Part shown: positions 46,306 through 57,427 of the stretch, in pieces
Position numbering within the stretch: the first letter of the stretch is position 1
How the letters are laid out: every line of letters starts with the position of its first letter
Position numbers and translations under genes: made by a program
Assembly: GCA_021463505.1 (NCBI GenBank)
Contig: JAJTYR010000013.1
Location: forward strand, 1-64,000
Length of the DNA stretch: 64,000 bases
DNA from: Burkholderiaceae bacterium
Lineage (GTDB): Bacteria > Pseudomonadota > Gammaproteobacteria > Burkholderiales > Burkholderiaceae_E
Direction of reading: 5' to 3'
The notes under the pieces: generated by a model
Seen by the model: only the letters and a program-made list of their open reading frames with translations
Told to the model about the DNA's origin: nothing
Databases searched by the model: none

Positions 46306-48077
46306 TGCTGCCTCCATTCCAGGATGACGTTCGCGAGTTCGCCGGGCCGCATCGGCAACGGGCCGGGACGGTGAAAGCTCGCCGGCTTGCCGGGCAGGTC
46401 GTACATCGACCGCAGGTAGCGGAACAGCTGGGCCGTGTGGTTCTGCTCGACCACGAGCACGCGCTTGACCCCTTCGAGGGCTTCTTCGAGCCGCTCGGGC
46501 AGTGCCGGAGCGAGCAGCCGCAACGCGACGAGCCGCGCCTTCACGTCCTGCGCGGCGAGCCGGCCGAGCGCCTCGCGCGCGACGTCGGTGACCGAGCCGA
46601 ACGTGATGATCGCGATGTCGCCTTCGCCTTCGACATCCGCCCACCACCGGCCGTAGTCGTGCTGCAGCAGCTTGCGCTGGCGCTTTTCGAGCTGCGTGAC
46701 GTGATCGCGCGCCTGGCTGCTCGGGATGCCGGCTTCGTTCTTCTCCAGGCCGTCGGCGGTGTAGACGATGCCGGGCGTGCCGGGGATCGCCATCGGCGAG
46801 ATGCCGGATTCGGTGTTGCGGTAGCGCTTGAAGTCGGGTGCATGGGCTTCGGCCACGAGTCGCTGCGCAACGAAGCCCGGGTCGGCGGGGCGATCGATGA
46901 TGGCGCGCGACTGGCCCATGAACTGGTCGGACAGCACGATCGCCGGCGCCTGCAGTGTCTCGGCGAGTTCCACCGCCCACTGGGTGGTGGCCACACAGTC
47001 GGCGATCGAGGTCGGGGCGACGACCACGCGCGGCGCATCGCCGTGCAGGCCGCTGACGGCGAACGACAGGTCACTCTGCTCGCTCTTGGCCGGGATGCCG
47101 GTGGACGGGCCGCCGCGCATCACGTCGACCACCACGACCGGCACCTCGGCACTGACCGCCAGGCCGATCCCCTCGGTCATCAGTGCCAGACCGGGGCCGG
47201 CGGTCGCGGTGAGCGACGGCACGCCGCCATAGGAGGCGCCGATGATCATGTTGATCGAGGCGAGCTCGTCCTCGGCCTGCAGCAGCGTGCCGCCCACCTT
47301 CGCGAGGGCGGGTGCGAGCCACTCGAGCACCTCGGTGGCGGGTGTGATCGGGTAGGCCGCCACGAAGCGCACGCCGCCGCGCACCGCACCGAAACCGGCG
47401 CCCTCGTTTCCGCTGAGCAGCCAGCGCTTGTGTTCCGGCGCTGCGCCGGCGCCGAAGCGCGGCATGCCTTCGATGTCGCTGGCTGCCTCGACACCGGCAT
47501 GCAGTGCCTGCAGGTTCGCCTGCAAGGCGGTGTCGCCGCGCTTCCACGAGGCGCGCAGCGCTTCCCCGAGCACCTCGGCGGACAAGCCCGCGAGCGCGCC
47601 CGAGACGCCCAGTGCCACCATGTTGATCCAGCTGCCGGCGATCCCCCTGGCGATCTTTTTCAACGGCAGCGGGACGAAGCGCGCGCCGCCGGCGAGGAAC
47701 ACCGCCGGAGGTTCGCCCTCGTCGGAGTCGCCCACCAGCAGGCCCGATGCGCGCATCGGAATCTCGTCGGCGAAGCGGTTGATGTTCTGCCAGTCGATCG
47801 CGAGCAGCAGGTCGAAGCCGTCGTCGAGCGATTCGGTCTGCGTGCGCGCCAGCCGCAGCAGCGCGGCCGCTTCGCCGCCGCGGATCTGCGGGCCGCTGGT
47901 GCGCACCATGAGGCCGTAGAGCCCCGCCCTGGCGGCGGCGTCGAGCAGCAGGTTGCCGGCCGTCATGACGCCGCTGCCGCCGCTGCCGGCGAGTGCGATC
48001 GAGATGCTCGCGACGCCGGCGCGTGGCCCGGCAGCGGTGGTTGCACCGGGTGATGGAGTCTGTCGTGTGGGATTCAA
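46302..48077 (-). CDS. korA: 2-oxoglutarate:ferredoxin oxidoreductase alpha subunit (gamma-alpha fusion)
   Basis: ALAGSGGSGVMTAGNLLLDAAARAG, FVAAYPITPATEVLEWLAP, TATAGPGLALMTEGIGLAV. Confidence 0.93.
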   Translation of the reverse strand: MNPTRQTPSPGATTAAGPRAGVASISIALAGSGGSGVMTAGNLLLDAAARAGLYGLMVRTSGPQIRGGEAAALLRLARTQTESLDDGFDLLLAIDWQNINRFADEIPMRASGLLVGDSDEGEPPAVFLAGGARFVPLPLKKIARGIAGSWINMVALGVSGALAGLSAEVLGEALRASWKRGDTALQANLQALHAGVEAASDIEGMPRFGAGAAPEHKRWLLSGNEGAGFGAVRGGVRFVAAYPITPATEVLEWLAPALAKVGGTLLQAEDELASINMIIGASYGGVPSLTATAGPGLALMTEGIGLAVSAEVPVVVVDVMRGGPSTGIPAKSEQSDLSFAVSGLHGDAPRVVVAPTSIADCVATTQWAVELAETLQAPAIVLSDQFMGQSRAIIDRPADPGFVAQRLVAEAHAPDFKRYRNTESGISPMAIPGTPGIVYTADGLEKNEAGIPSSQARDHVTQLEKRQRKLLQHDYGRWWADVEGEGDIAIITFGSVTDVAREALGRLAAQDVKARLVALRLLAPALPERLEEALEGVKRVLVVEQNHTAQLFRYLRSMYDLPGKPASFHRPGPLPMRPGELANVILEWRQQ

Positions 48078-48133
48078 GATGGGCTCTCTTGCGTGGCCTG
48101 CGGATTGTCCGCCGGGTCCATGCAGAAGGGGGT

Positions 48134-48147
48134 TTGATTCACATCAA
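48134..48147. promoter_or_regulatory. FNR/AcpR-type box in korA/had divergent promoter
   Basis: TTGATTCACATCAA: exact TTGAT-N4-ATCAA; centre about 63 bp upstream of the korA ATG. Confidence 0.8.
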
Positions 48148-48191
48148 GGCACCTGAAACCGCTCTACTACAACATCCGTATCGAGAAAGCA

Positions 48192-48211
48192 GTATTGCGG
48201 TACCACAATAC
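48192..48211. promoter_or_regulatory. 20-bp near-perfect palindrome (candidate repressor operator)
   Basis: GTATTGCGGTACCACAATAC; one symmetric mismatch pair. Confidence 0.6.
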
Positions 48212-48309
48212 AAGAATAAGCGGCGGGCACACGTCAGTCAACCCCGAACGGCGGGTCGCAAGGCGGGGCGCGACAGCGGGCAGAGTACGTCACGGGAGGT
48301 TCCGGAACA

Positions 48310-49374
48310 ATGGGCATCGAAGCGCGCCGCTGGCTGATGAACGCGGTGAACACGCCGCTGGAACGCGCGACGTTCACGGCCACCGCCGGTGACGGCGAAG
48401 TGGTGGTGCAGGTGGCCGGTTGCGGCGTGTGCCACACCGACCTGGGCTACTTCTACGATGGCGTGCGCACCAACCACGCACTGCCCCTCGCGCTCGGCCA
48501 CGAGATCAGCGGGCGCGTGGTCGCGGCCGGCCCCGGCGCACGGAACTGGCTTGGCAAGGCGGTGATCGTTCCGGCCGTGTTGCCCTGCGGCGAGTGCGAT
48601 CTGTGCCGCCGCGGGTTGGGCACCATCTGCCGCAACCAGAAGATGCCCGGCAACGACATCCACGGCGGATTCGCATCCCACATCGTGGTTCCCGGCCGCG
48701 GACTCTGTGAAGTCGACGAGGCGCGGCTGGCTGCAGCCGGACTCGAACTGGCCGAAGTGTCGATCGTCGCCGACGCGCTCACCACGCCATACCAGGCGGT
48801 GCGCCGCGCCGGCGTCGGGCCGGGCAGCCTCGCAGTGGTGATCGGCGCGGGCGGGGTTGGCGGCTACTGCGTGCAGATTGCCGCTGCGAGCGGTGCGCAG
48901 GTCGTGGCGATCGACGTCGATGACGCGAAGCTTCAGGCCATCGCCAGCCATGGCGCCGCGCTCACGTTGAACAGCCGGCAGCTCGACGCGCGCGGCATCA
49001 AGGCGGCGATCACCGAGTTCGCGAAGAAGAATGGTTTGCGTTCCACCGAGTGGTTCATCTTCGAGTGCTCGGGCACGGCGCCCGGGCAACTCACCGCGTT
49101 CGGCCTGCTGGTGCACGGCGCGACGTTGTCGGTGGTGGGCTTCACGATGGACAAGGTCGAGGTCAGGCTGTCGAACCTGATGGCGTTCGACGCCCGGGCG
49201 ATCGGCAACTGGGGCTGTCCGCCGGAAATCTATCCGGCCGCGCTCGACCTCGTGCTCGATGGCAAGGTGCAGGTCAAGCCGTTCGTCGAGCCGCATCCGC
49301 TCGACGACATCAACCACGTGTTCGAAGCCGTTCACCATCGCGCGATCCGCAGGCGCGTGGTGCTCACCCCCTGA
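48310..49374 (+). CDS. had: 6-hydroxycyclohex-1-ene-1-carbonyl-CoA dehydrogenase
   Basis: Zn-ADH fold ([47 protein letters not shown]); first gene of the benzoyl-CoA operon. Confidence 0.94.
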   Translation: MGIEARRWLMNAVNTPLERATFTATAGDGEVVVQVAGCGVCHTDLGYFYDGVRTNHALPLALGHEISGRVVAAGPGARNWLGKAVIVPAVLPCGECDLCRRGLGTICRNQKMPGNDIHGGFASHIVVPGRGLCEVDEARLAAAGLELAEVSIVADALTTPYQAVRRAGVGPGSLAVVIGAGGVGGYCVQIAAASGAQVVAIDVDDAKLQAIASHGAALTLNSRQLDARGIKAAITEFAKKNGLRSTEWFIFECSGTAPGQLTAFGLLVHGATLSVVGFTMDKVEVRLSNLMAFDARAIGNWGCPPEIYPAALDLVLDGKVQVKPFVEPHPLDDINHVFEAVHHRAIRRRVVLTP

Positions 49375-49388
49375 ATCAGGAGTCAAAA

Positions 49389-50489
49389 GTGCGTGAACTG
49401 AAGAGTTTCAACCTCGTCGACGATTTCTCGAAGCCTGGCGTGAGCTACGAGAAGCGGCCGGCGAAGCGGCCCGACGGATCGACCGTACCGGGCCTGTTCA
49501 ACGTCTGGATCACGCTGGACAACCCGACCCAGCTCAATTCGTACACGACCGAGATGGTCAAGGCTCTGATCATGGCGTTCCGGGCCGCCTCGCAGGCGCG
49601 CGACGTCAACTGCGTGGTGTTCACCGGCGTCGGCGACCGGGCCTTCTGTACCGGCGGCAATACCAAGGAATACGCCGAGTACTACGCCGGTCATCCGTTC
49701 GAGTATCGGCAATACATGCGCCTGTTCAACGACATGGTGTCGGCGATCCTCGGCTGCGACAAGCCGGTCATCAACCGGGTGAACGGCATCCGCATCGGCG
49801 GCGGCCAGGAAATCGGCATGGCCGCAGACTTCTCGGTCGCCCAGGATCTGGCCCGCTTCGGTCAGGCCGGCCCGAAGCACGGTTCGGCGCCGATCGGCGG
49901 CGCCACCGATTTCCTGCCGGTGATGATCGGTGCCGAGCGCGCGATGGCCGCCTGCGTGCTGTGCGAGCCGTTCTCGGCGCACAAGGCCTACCAGATGGGC
50001 CTGATCACCGACGTCGTGCCGGCGCTGAAGATCGACGGCAGGTTCGTCGCCAACCCGCTGGTGGAAACGCAGCGGATGGTCGACGAATACGGACGCAATG
50101 CCTACGGCGAATTCAAGACCGGCGAGGCGGCAAAGGAAGGCAAGGCGTTGATGGCGCGCGGTACGGTCGATCTCTCGCTGCTCGATGCGCGGGTGGAGGA
50201 GTTGTGCGCGAAGATGCTGCTCACCCTGCCCGATTGCACGACCAAGTCGCTCGAGGAGCTGCGCAAGCCCAAGCTCGAGGCCTGGAACCGCAACAAGGAG
50301 AACTCGCGCGCCTGGCTCTCGCTGAACATGATGACCGAGGCGCGCTCGGGCTTCATTGCCTTCAACGAGGGTACGAAGGAGGATCGCGAGGTCGACTTCG
50401 TGCTGCTGCGACAGAAGATCGCTGCCGGTGAGAGCTGGGTCGGCCCGCTGCACGACTCGATCCAGCCGAAGGCGAAGCGCAAGGCCTGA
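49389..50489 (+). CDS. oah: 6-oxocyclohex-1-ene-1-carbonyl-CoA hydrolase, GTG start
   Basis: FNVWITLDNPTQLNSYTTEMVKALIMAFRAAS, CTGGNTKEYAEYYAGHPFEYRQYMRLFNDMV. Confidence 0.95.
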   Translation: MRELKSFNLVDDFSKPGVSYEKRPAKRPDGSTVPGLFNVWITLDNPTQLNSYTTEMVKALIMAFRAASQARDVNCVVFTGVGDRAFCTGGNTKEYAEYYAGHPFEYRQYMRLFNDMVSAILGCDKPVINRVNGIRIGGGQEIGMAADFSVAQDLARFGQAGPKHGSAPIGGATDFLPVMIGAERAMAACVLCEPFSAHKAYQMGLITDVVPALKIDGRFVANPLVETQRMVDEYGRNAYGEFKTGEAAKEGKALMARGTVDLSLLDARVEELCAKMLLTLPDCTTKSLEELRKPKLEAWNRNKENSRAWLSLNMMTEARSGFIAFNEGTKEDREVDFVLLRQKIAAGESWVGPLHDSIQPKAKRKA

Positions 50490-50493
50490 AGCG

Positions 50494-51267
50494 ATGGCCG
50501 ACGCTTCCCCGCTGAAGCAGGCGCTCGAGCGCGACGGGGCGCTGGTGCGCCTGACGCTGGCGCGCCCGAAAGCGAACATCGTCGATGCGGCGATGTTCGC
50601 TTCGCTGTCGGATGCGCTGGCGACGCACGCCGCAACGCGCGGCCTGCGCGGGGTGTTGCTGGATGCCGAGGGCCCGAACTTCAGCTTCGGTGCCAGCGTC
50701 GAGGAGCACCTGCCGGAGCATTGCGCCACGATGCTCGCGTCGATGCACGCCGTGTTGCTGCAGATGCTTGCGTTTCCGGCACCGATCCTGGTGGCGGTGC
50801 GCGGCCAGTGTCTGGGCGGCGGGCTCGAGGTGGCGATGGCCGGCGGGCTGATCTTCGCAGCCCGCGACGCGCAGTTCGGCCAGCCCGAGATGAAGCTCGG
50901 CGTCTTCGCGCCGGCGGCCTCGGTGCTGATGCCCTACCGGGTGAACCAGCAGGCGGCCGAAGACCTGCTGTTCTCCGGGCGAACGATCGGGGCCGACGAG
51001 GCGCTGGCGCTCGGGCTGGCACAGCGGGTGGCCGACGACCCGGAGGCCGCGGCGCTGGCCTGGTTCGATGCACACCTGGCCGGCAAGAGCGCGGCCAGCC
51101 TGTCTCTGGCGCTGACGGCCGCGCGCGGTGCGATGCTGCGCGACGTGCGCGACCGGTTCGCCGAAGTCGAGCGTCTGTACCTCGACCGTCTGATGAAGAC
51201 CCGCGACGCGAACGAGGGCCTCGCCGCGTTCCTCGCCAAACGCAAGCCTTCCTGGGAGCACAACTGA
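50494..51267 (+). CDS. dch: Cyclohexa-1,5-dienecarbonyl-CoA hydratase
   Basis: LTLARPKANIVDAAMFASL, GPNFSFGASVEEHLPEHCATML, LVAVRGQCLGGGLEVAMAGGL. Confidence 0.94.
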   Translation: MADASPLKQALERDGALVRLTLARPKANIVDAAMFASLSDALATHAATRGLRGVLLDAEGPNFSFGASVEEHLPEHCATMLASMHAVLLQMLAFPAPILVAVRGQCLGGGLEVAMAGGLIFAARDAQFGQPEMKLGVFAPAASVLMPYRVNQQAAEDLLFSGRTIGADEALALGLAQRVADDPEAAALAWFDAHLAGKSAASLSLALTAARGAMLRDVRDRFAEVERLYLDRLMKTRDANEGLAAFLAKRKPSWEHN

Positions 51268-52445
51268 TGAAGAACGCATCTTCTGTCGAAGCGATCGTCG
51301 ATCGCTGCCAGACGCTGTTCGACGATCTCCATTTCAACGTCGTCAAGCAATGGAAAGCCGCCGCGCCGGGCCGCAAGGCGATCGGCTACATGCCGGTCTA
51401 CGTGCCGCGCGAGATCATCCACGCGGCCGGCATGCTGCCCGTGGGCATCCTCGGGGGTGGCGACCAGCTCGAGGTGATCCAGGGCGACGCCTACTACCAG
51501 AGCTACATCTGCCGGATCCCGCGCTCGACGCTCGAGCTCGGGCTCACCGGCCGCCTCGACAGCCTCGACGGCATGCTGTTCCCGGCGATCTGCGACGTGA
51601 TCCGCAACCTCACGGGCACCTGGCAGGTGCTGTTCAAGGACAAGTACGCGCGCTACTTCGACGTGCCGCAGAACTACGAGGACGCGATCGGCGGACGCTT
51701 CTACGCCGAGGAGATGGACGTCCTGCGCCGCGATCTCGGCGAGTTGCGCGGCAAGCCGGTGACCGACGCCGAACTCAACGCGTCGATCGTGGTCTACAAC
51801 GCCAACCGCAAGGCGGTGCGCGATCTCTACGCGTATCGCGCGGCCAGGCCGTGGCAGGCGCCGACCTCGGAGGTGTACCTGATCCTGCGCGCCGGCATGG
51901 TGCTGCCGCCCGAGGAGCACACGCAGCTGATCCGCGACTACATCGCGGCTACCGACGCAGTGCCGCGGCAACGCCGCGACAATGCCCGCATCGTGATCAA
52001 CGGAGCGTTCTGCGAGCAGCCGCCGCTGAACCTCATCAAGTCGATCGAGATGTCGGGCTGCTACATCGTCGACGACGACTTCATGCTGGTCACGCGCTGG
52101 CTGCTCGACGACGTGCCCGCCAACGGCAATCCGCTCGAGGAGCTGTCGAAGGCCTTCCTGCACCGCTCGGCGGCCACGGCGTCCAAGTACGAGGCCAGGC
52201 GCGAGGACAAGGGCCAGCACCTGCTCGGCCAGGTGAAGAGCGGCGTCGCCGAAGGAGTGATCTTCGCCGCGCCCTCGTTCTGCGACCCGGCGCTGCTCGA
52301 GCGTCCGATGCTGCAGGAGGTGCTCAAGAAGCACAGGATCCCCTACACCGCGTTCAAGTACGCGGAGAATACCGGCCAGATGGCGCCGATTCGCGAACAA
52401 TCCGGCACCTTCGCCGATTCGATCAAACTCTGGAGCGCAGCATGA
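51267..52445 (+). CDS. bcrC: Benzoyl-CoA reductase subunit C
   Basis: [54 protein letters not shown]; HgdB-like family; operon position. Confidence 0.95.
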   Translation: MKNASSVEAIVDRCQTLFDDLHFNVVKQWKAAAPGRKAIGYMPVYVPREIIHAAGMLPVGILGGGDQLEVIQGDAYYQSYICRIPRSTLELGLTGRLDSLDGMLFPAICDVIRNLTGTWQVLFKDKYARYFDVPQNYEDAIGGRFYAEEMDVLRRDLGELRGKPVTDAELNASIVVYNANRKAVRDLYAYRAARPWQAPTSEVYLILRAGMVLPPEEHTQLIRDYIAATDAVPRQRRDNARIVINGAFCEQPPLNLIKSIEMSGCYIVDDDFMLVTRWLLDDVPANGNPLEELSKAFLHRSAATASKYEARREDKGQHLLGQVKSGVAEGVIFAAPSFCDPALLERPMLQEVLKKHRIPYTAFKYAENTGQMAPIREQSGTFADSIKLWSAA

Positions 52446-53755
52446 GCACCGCCGCAACGACCCCCGCCTCGAAGAAGCCGCTGAACGTCCAGAAGGACGA
52501 GGCGATGCTGCTTCAGAAGGAGATGATCAACCGGAACTATCACGACCTCGCCACCGCCCACGAGCAGGGTCGCAAGATCTCGGCCACCTTCGTGCCCGGG
52601 AACCTGAACGAACTGATGATGTGTTTCGACTTCGCGCGCAGCCTGCCCGAAACGAACGCGCTGCAGATGGGCATGCGCAAGAAGTCGGGCAAACTCATCA
52701 TGGACGCCGAGCGCGACGGTCACTCGGAGGACGTCTGTACCTACGTCAAGTCCGACCTCGGGATGCTCGACACCGGGCTCGGCCCCACTGGAGAGAAGCT
52801 GCCGCCGCCCGACCTGCTGATGCTGTCGTACACCGGCTGTTTCACGTTCATGAAGTGGTTCGAACTCGTGCGTCACAAGTACGGCGGCGAGTCGGTGATG
52901 CTGCACGTGCCCTACCAGGGCGAGGGCAAGATCGCGCCGAACATGCGCGACTACGTGGTGCGCCAGCTCAAGGACACGGTCATCCCGACCCTCGAGCGCG
53001 TCTCGGGCGTGAAGTTCGACATCGACCGGTTGCGCGAGTACATGAAGGAATCGGCGAAGGCCGAGGACGACATGGTGAAGATCCTGCAGTCGGCAAAGAA
53101 CCGGCCGTCGCCGATCGACGGTTACTTCGGCGCGGTCTACTACATCGGGCCGATGTTCGGGGCATTCCGCGGCACGAAAGAGGCGACGCGCTTCTACAGT
53201 CTCGTGCACAGCGAGATCGAGGAGCGGGTACGCCAGGGCAAGGGACCCGTCACGCCCGACGGCGAGATGGGCGAGGAAAAATACCGGCTGGTGGTCGAGG
53301 GGCCGCCGGCGTGGACGAGTTTCCGCGAGTTCTGGAAGCTGTTCTACGACGAAGGAGCGGTGGTGGTGGCGTCCACCTACGCCAAGGTGGGCGGCGTCTA
53401 CGACTTCGGTTTCAGGCACGACCCGGATCATCCGCTCGAGTCGCTGGCCGAGTACTGCCTCGGTTGCTACACCAACCTGAGCCTGCCGTCGCGGATCGAC
53501 ATGATGGTCAAGTACATCGACGAGTACCAGGCCGACGGACTGCTGATCAACTCGATCAAGAGCTGCAACAGCTTCTCGGCGGGGCAGTTGCTGATCCTGC
53601 GCGAGGTCGAGCGGCGCACCGGCAAGCCGGCGGCGTTCATCGAGACCGACATCGTGGATCCGCGCTACTTCTCGGCCGCGAACGTCAAGAACCGGCTCGA
53701 GAGCTACCTGCAGATGGTCAAGCAGAAACGCAGCGCGGCCGCCGCGGCGCACTGA
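52442..53755 (+). CDS. bcrB: Benzoyl-CoA reductase subunit B
   Basis: [81 protein letters not shown]. Confidence 0.95.
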   Translation: MSTAATTPASKKPLNVQKDEAMLLQKEMINRNYHDLATAHEQGRKISATFVPGNLNELMMCFDFARSLPETNALQMGMRKKSGKLIMDAERDGHSEDVCTYVKSDLGMLDTGLGPTGEKLPPPDLLMLSYTGCFTFMKWFELVRHKYGGESVMLHVPYQGEGKIAPNMRDYVVRQLKDTVIPTLERVSGVKFDIDRLREYMKESAKAEDDMVKILQSAKNRPSPIDGYFGAVYYIGPMFGAFRGTKEATRFYSLVHSEIEERVRQGKGPVTPDGEMGEEKYRLVVEGPPAWTSFREFWKLFYDEGAVVVASTYAKVGGVYDFGFRHDPDHPLESLAEYCLGCYTNLSLPSRIDMMVKYIDEYQADGLLINSIKSCNSFSAGQLLILREVERRTGKPAAFIETDIVDPRYFSAANVKNRLESYLQMVKQKRSAAAAAH

Positions 53756-53769
53756 TCAAGGGGATTTCC

Positions 53770-55110
53770 ATGCGCTGTTTCATCGGTATCGACCTCGGCT
53801 CGACGACCACCAAGGCGGTGGTCGTCGACGAGAACCAGAACGTCATCGGGCGCGGCATTACCAACTCGCGCTCCAACTACGACACCGCGGCCACGATCGC
53901 CAAGCAGGAGGCGCTGGTCAACGGACGCTTTCACCTGTTCCGGCAGGCGCTGGCGAGCACCGGGGCGCTGAACGGCCAGCTCGAGGGCTTCCTCGCGCAA
54001 CTCGAGCGCGACTTCCGTGCCGAGCAGTACCTCGAACAGCTGGCGGACCTGCACGAAACCTGTCATCGCAGCATCGAGAGTGCGAAATTCGGTGACGACG
54101 CGAAGATCGTCGGCGAGGCGCTCGACGAGACGTTCAAGCGGATCACGGCCGAGGCGCCGGCGCTGTTCGTGCCGGGTGCCAAGCGCAAGTCCGACTTCTT
54201 CCGCGACATCGCCGGCAGCCAGTACCTGTCCACCGGCGAGGCCGTGGCCAGGGACATGGGCACCCGCTACGACTACCTGCTCAACGTGTTCGACCGCTCG
54301 ATCATCGAGGTGGAAAACCGCGTCTACGCCGAATCGATTCGCCGCCACCTGCTGGCGGCGCTCGAGCGCACCTTCAAGGCCATGCCCGAGACCGCGGGCA
54401 GGCGCACGCAGGTCGAAGCGCCGGTGAAGGGCGTGCTCGACACGGAGATGGAGGAAACTTACGTCATCGGCACCGGCTACGGTCGCGCGCGCCTGCCGTT
54501 CTCGAAGGAACACGTGCGCTCGGAGATCCTGTGCCACGGGCTGGGCGCGCACGTCATGTATCCGAAGACCGCCACCGTGCTCGACATCGGCGGCCAGGAC
54601 ACGAAGGCGATCCAGGTCGATCCGGCCGGCATCGTCGAGAGTTTCCAGATGAACGACCGCTGCGCGGCGGGCTGCGGGCGCTATCTGGGCTACATCGCCG
54701 ACGAAATGAACATGGGCCTGCACGAGCTGGGTCCGCTGGCGATGAAGTCGACCAAGACGGTGCGCATCAACTCCACCTGCACGGTGTTCGCGGGTGCCGA
54801 GCTGCGCGACCGCCTGGCGCTGGGCGACAAGCGCGAGGACATCATGGCGGGCCTGCACCGCTCGATCATCCTGCGCGCGATGTCGATCCTTGCGCGCTCG
54901 GGCGGCATCCGCAACGAGTTCACCTTCACCGGCGGCGTCGCGAAGAACGAGGCGGCCGTGAAAGCGCTGAAGGAACTGGTCTTCGAGAACTACGGCGAGA
55001 TGACGCTGAACATCGACCCCGACTCGATCTACACCGGTGCGCTGGGAGGGGCCACGTTCGCATGGCGCGCGGTGGTCGAGGAAGGCAAGACGGCCGAGGC
55101 ACGCGCCTGA
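53770..55110 (+). CDS. bcrA: Benzoyl-CoA reductase subunit A (BadF/BcrA ATPase)
   Basis: [52 protein letters not shown]. Confidence 0.95.
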   Translation: MRCFIGIDLGSTTTKAVVVDENQNVIGRGITNSRSNYDTAATIAKQEALVNGRFHLFRQALASTGALNGQLEGFLAQLERDFRAEQYLEQLADLHETCHRSIESAKFGDDAKIVGEALDETFKRITAEAPALFVPGAKRKSDFFRDIAGSQYLSTGEAVARDMGTRYDYLLNVFDRSIIEVENRVYAESIRRHLLAALERTFKAMPETAGRRTQVEAPVKGVLDTEMEETYVIGTGYGRARLPFSKEHVRSEILCHGLGAHVMYPKTATVLDIGGQDTKAIQVDPAGIVESFQMNDRCAAGCGRYLGYIADEMNMGLHELGPLAMKSTKTVRINSTCTVFAGAELRDRLALGDKREDIMAGLHRSIILRAMSILARSGGIRNEFTFTGGVAKNEAAVKALKELVFENYGEMTLNIDPDSIYTGALGGATFAWRAVVEEGKTAEARA

Positions 55111-55138
55111 GCCGCAGCGAACATCCAGGAGAACGAAC

Positions 55139-55978
55139 ATGACTTATACGATCGGTATCGACATCGGCTCCGGCGCGGTCAAGAGCGTGCTGTTCAAGGT
55201 GGACGGAGATCGCCACGAATGGCTGGCCAAGCGCTGCGAGCGCATCCGCCGGCGCGACCCGATGCAACTGGCCGAGGAAGGCCGCAACGACGTGCTGGCC
55301 GATGCCGGCATCGACCTGGATCAGGTGGACTACATCGCCACCACCGGCGAGGGCGAGAACGTGAAGTTCGCCACCGGCCACTTCTACTCGATGACCACGC
55401 ACGCGCGCGGCGGCGTCTACCTGCATCCGGGTGCGCGTGCGATCGTCGACATCGGCGCGCTGAACGGGCGTGCGATCTACGTCGACGAGCGCGGAAAGGT
55501 GCTGGCCTACAAGATGACGAGCCAGTGTGCGTCGGGCTCCGGCCAGTTCCTGGAGAACATTGCGCGCTACCTCGGTGTCGCAGTGGAAGAGATCGGGCCG
55601 CTGTCGGAGAAGGCCGAGAATCCCGAGAAGGTGAGCTCGATCTGTGCGGTGCTGGCCGAGACCGACGTGATCAACATGGTGTCGCGCAGCATTGCACCAT
55701 CCGACATCCTGAAAGGGATTCACTTGTCGATGGCCTCGCGCATCGTCAAGCTGCTGAAAGTCACCGGCATCAAGGAAGGCACCGCGCTGATGACCGGTGG
55801 CCTGGCGCTCGACACGGGCCTGCTCGCGGCGATCCGCGAGGAAATGGCCAACGAAAAGGCCAATGTCGAGGTCGTCAACCATCCGGATTCGATTTACGCC
55901 GGCGCCATCGGAGCTGCGCTGTGGGGCGCATTCCGGCACGAGAAGCTGGCAGGATTGCAGGAACAGGCAATCGCGTAA
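55139..55978 (+). CDS. bcrD: Benzoyl-CoA reductase subunit D (BadG/BcrD ATPase)
   Basis: YTIGIDIGSGAVKSVLFK, SQCASGSGQFLENIARYLGV, TGGLALDTGLLAAI. Confidence 0.95.
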   Translation: MTYTIGIDIGSGAVKSVLFKVDGDRHEWLAKRCERIRRRDPMQLAEEGRNDVLADAGIDLDQVDYIATTGEGENVKFATGHFYSMTTHARGGVYLHPGARAIVDIGALNGRAIYVDERGKVLAYKMTSQCASGSGQFLENIARYLGVAVEEIGPLSEKAENPEKVSSICAVLAETDVINMVSRSIAPSDILKGIHLSMASRIVKLLKVTGIKEGTALMTGGLALDTGLLAAIREEMANEKANVEVVNHPDSIYAGAIGAALWGAFRHEKLAGLQEQAIA

Positions 55979-55992
55979 CCAGGAGAGATTCG

Positions 55993-56238
55993 ATGGCCCT
56001 GATGATCAACGACGGCTGCACGTCCTGCGATGCGTGCAGGCCGGTGTGCCCGAACGAGGCGATCACTGCCGGCGACCCGATCTACGTGATCGACCCGATG
56101 CGCTGCACCGAGTGCGTGGGCGCCGAAGACGAACCGCAGTGCGTGCTGGTGTGCCCGGCCGACTGCATCGTGCCGCATCCCGATTTTCAGGAGACGCCCG
56201 AGCAGTTGCTGGAGAAGTACCAGCAGTTGCACGGCTGA
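55993..56238 (+). CDS. fdx: 2[4Fe-4S] ferredoxin (benzoyl-CoA reductase electron donor type)
   Basis: CTSCDACRPVCPNEAI, CTECVGAEDEPQCVLVCPADCI (YfhL-like spacing); directly downstream of bcrD. Confidence 0.94.
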   Translation: MALMINDGCTSCDACRPVCPNEAITAGDPIYVIDPMRCTECVGAEDEPQCVLVCPADCIVPHPDFQETPEQLLEKYQQLHG

Positions 56239-56256
56239 GGCGGGCCCGACGGCATC

Positions 56257-56287
56257 GCTGCCGGGCGCATTGCGTGCGCCCGGCAGC
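56257..56287. terminator. 12-bp perfect stem hairpin between convergent bcr and hcr/NO operons
   Basis: GCTGCCGGGCGC-attgcgt-GCGCCCGGCAGC, followed by gcccgtttctc. Confidence 0.7.
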
Positions 56288-56296
56288 GCCCGTTTC

Positions 56297-57421
56297 TCAT
56301 GGCACGCTCTTCGCCGCGTTGCCGCCGAGCGCGCCACGCACCACCGCGCTCACCATGGTGACGATGAAGGCCGCCAGCGCCACGGCATTGAGCATCCCGC
56401 CGGCCTGCGTCCAGCCGAAGCGGCCGGTCGCGTCACCCGCCATCCGCACCAGCAGCGACAGGTGCAGCAGGGCGAGCGGCAGATAGAAGACCGCGTGATA
56501 CGGCACCGCGACCCGCAGCACCGCGGGGAAGATGATCGCGGCGTGGCCGAACACCATCGAGAAGACGAAGCCCAGCGTCAGCGCGTGCAGGGCCGCGTCG
56601 TAGGCACGGGTGCCGGGCGCCAGGCCGGCCCACAGCGCGATCGCGCCGCCCACGGCGAGCCAGGCGTAGCCCGAGAGCAGGCACACCGCGATGAAACGGG
56701 TGAGTCCCCGGTTGTGCACCGTGCGGCGCGCGATGTCCTGCCGCAGCAGCCAGCCGGCCAGTGCCAGCAGGCCGGCAGCAAACAGCGGCAGGCCCCACGA
56801 CAGGTCGGAGGCGGCCAGTCCGGCGAGAACCACCGCGAGGATCACCGCGAACACGCGCCGCGCTGTCGGCGACGGCGGCAGGAAGCGCGACAACTCGAGC
56901 CGTTCGCCGGCGATGGTCAGGATCAGGAAGGCAAGCCACCAGCCGACCACGTCGTGCACGCTCGCACCTGCGGCCCAGAGCGCCACGCCCACCGGCCAGC
57001 AGGCGGCGCCGAGTGCCAGCGTGAACGTGAACAGTGCCGCCTGCCGACGGAACACGTCGAGCGAGGCGGCGAGCAGGACGAGGCCGCCGCCGAGGAAGAA
57101 CCAGGGCGCCAGCGCGCTCGCACCGAAGACGGTGGTGGCACTGCCGATGCCGGCCAGCAGTGGGCCGAGATAGGCCCAGTAGCGCCCGATCGCGACGGCC
57201 CGCTCGAGCGAGATCACCACGCCGAAGAAACCGCAGATCATCAGCGGTCCGTGCAGCGCGGCCGCCGAGGCCGCGACGTCGGGCACGGCCCAGCCGAGCC
57301 GCGCCAGCCCCGCACCGGCGCCGACCACCAGGCCAAGGAAACCGAGCACGAGCAGCGGCACCCGCCACGGCGGCGGCAGACCGGTGACGGGGGCGGCGGA
57401 AGGCGCGGGCTGGCGGGCCAA
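56297..57421 (-). CDS. Multi-pass membrane protein, NnrS/heme-copper-like
   Basis: About 12 hydrophobic helices; LHGPLMICGFFGVVISLERAVAIG, LHALTLGFVFSMVFGHAAIIFPAVL. Confidence 0.65.
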   Translation of the reverse strand: MARQPAPSAAPVTGLPPPWRVPLLVLGFLGLVVGAGAGLARLGWAVPDVAASAAALHGPLMICGFFGVVISLERAVAIGRYWAYLGPLLAGIGSATTVFGASALAPWFFLGGGLVLLAASLDVFRRQAALFTFTLALGAACWPVGVALWAAGASVHDVVGWWLAFLILTIAGERLELSRFLPPSPTARRVFAVILAVVLAGLAASDLSWGLPLFAAGLLALAGWLLRQDIARRTVHNRGLTRFIAVCLLSGYAWLAVGGAIALWAGLAPGTRAYDAALHALTLGFVFSMVFGHAAIIFPAVLRVAVPYHAVFYLPLALLHLSLLVRMAGDATGRFGWTQAGGMLNAVALAAFIVTMVSAVVRGALGGNAAKSVP

Positions 57422-57427
57422 GCCGCG

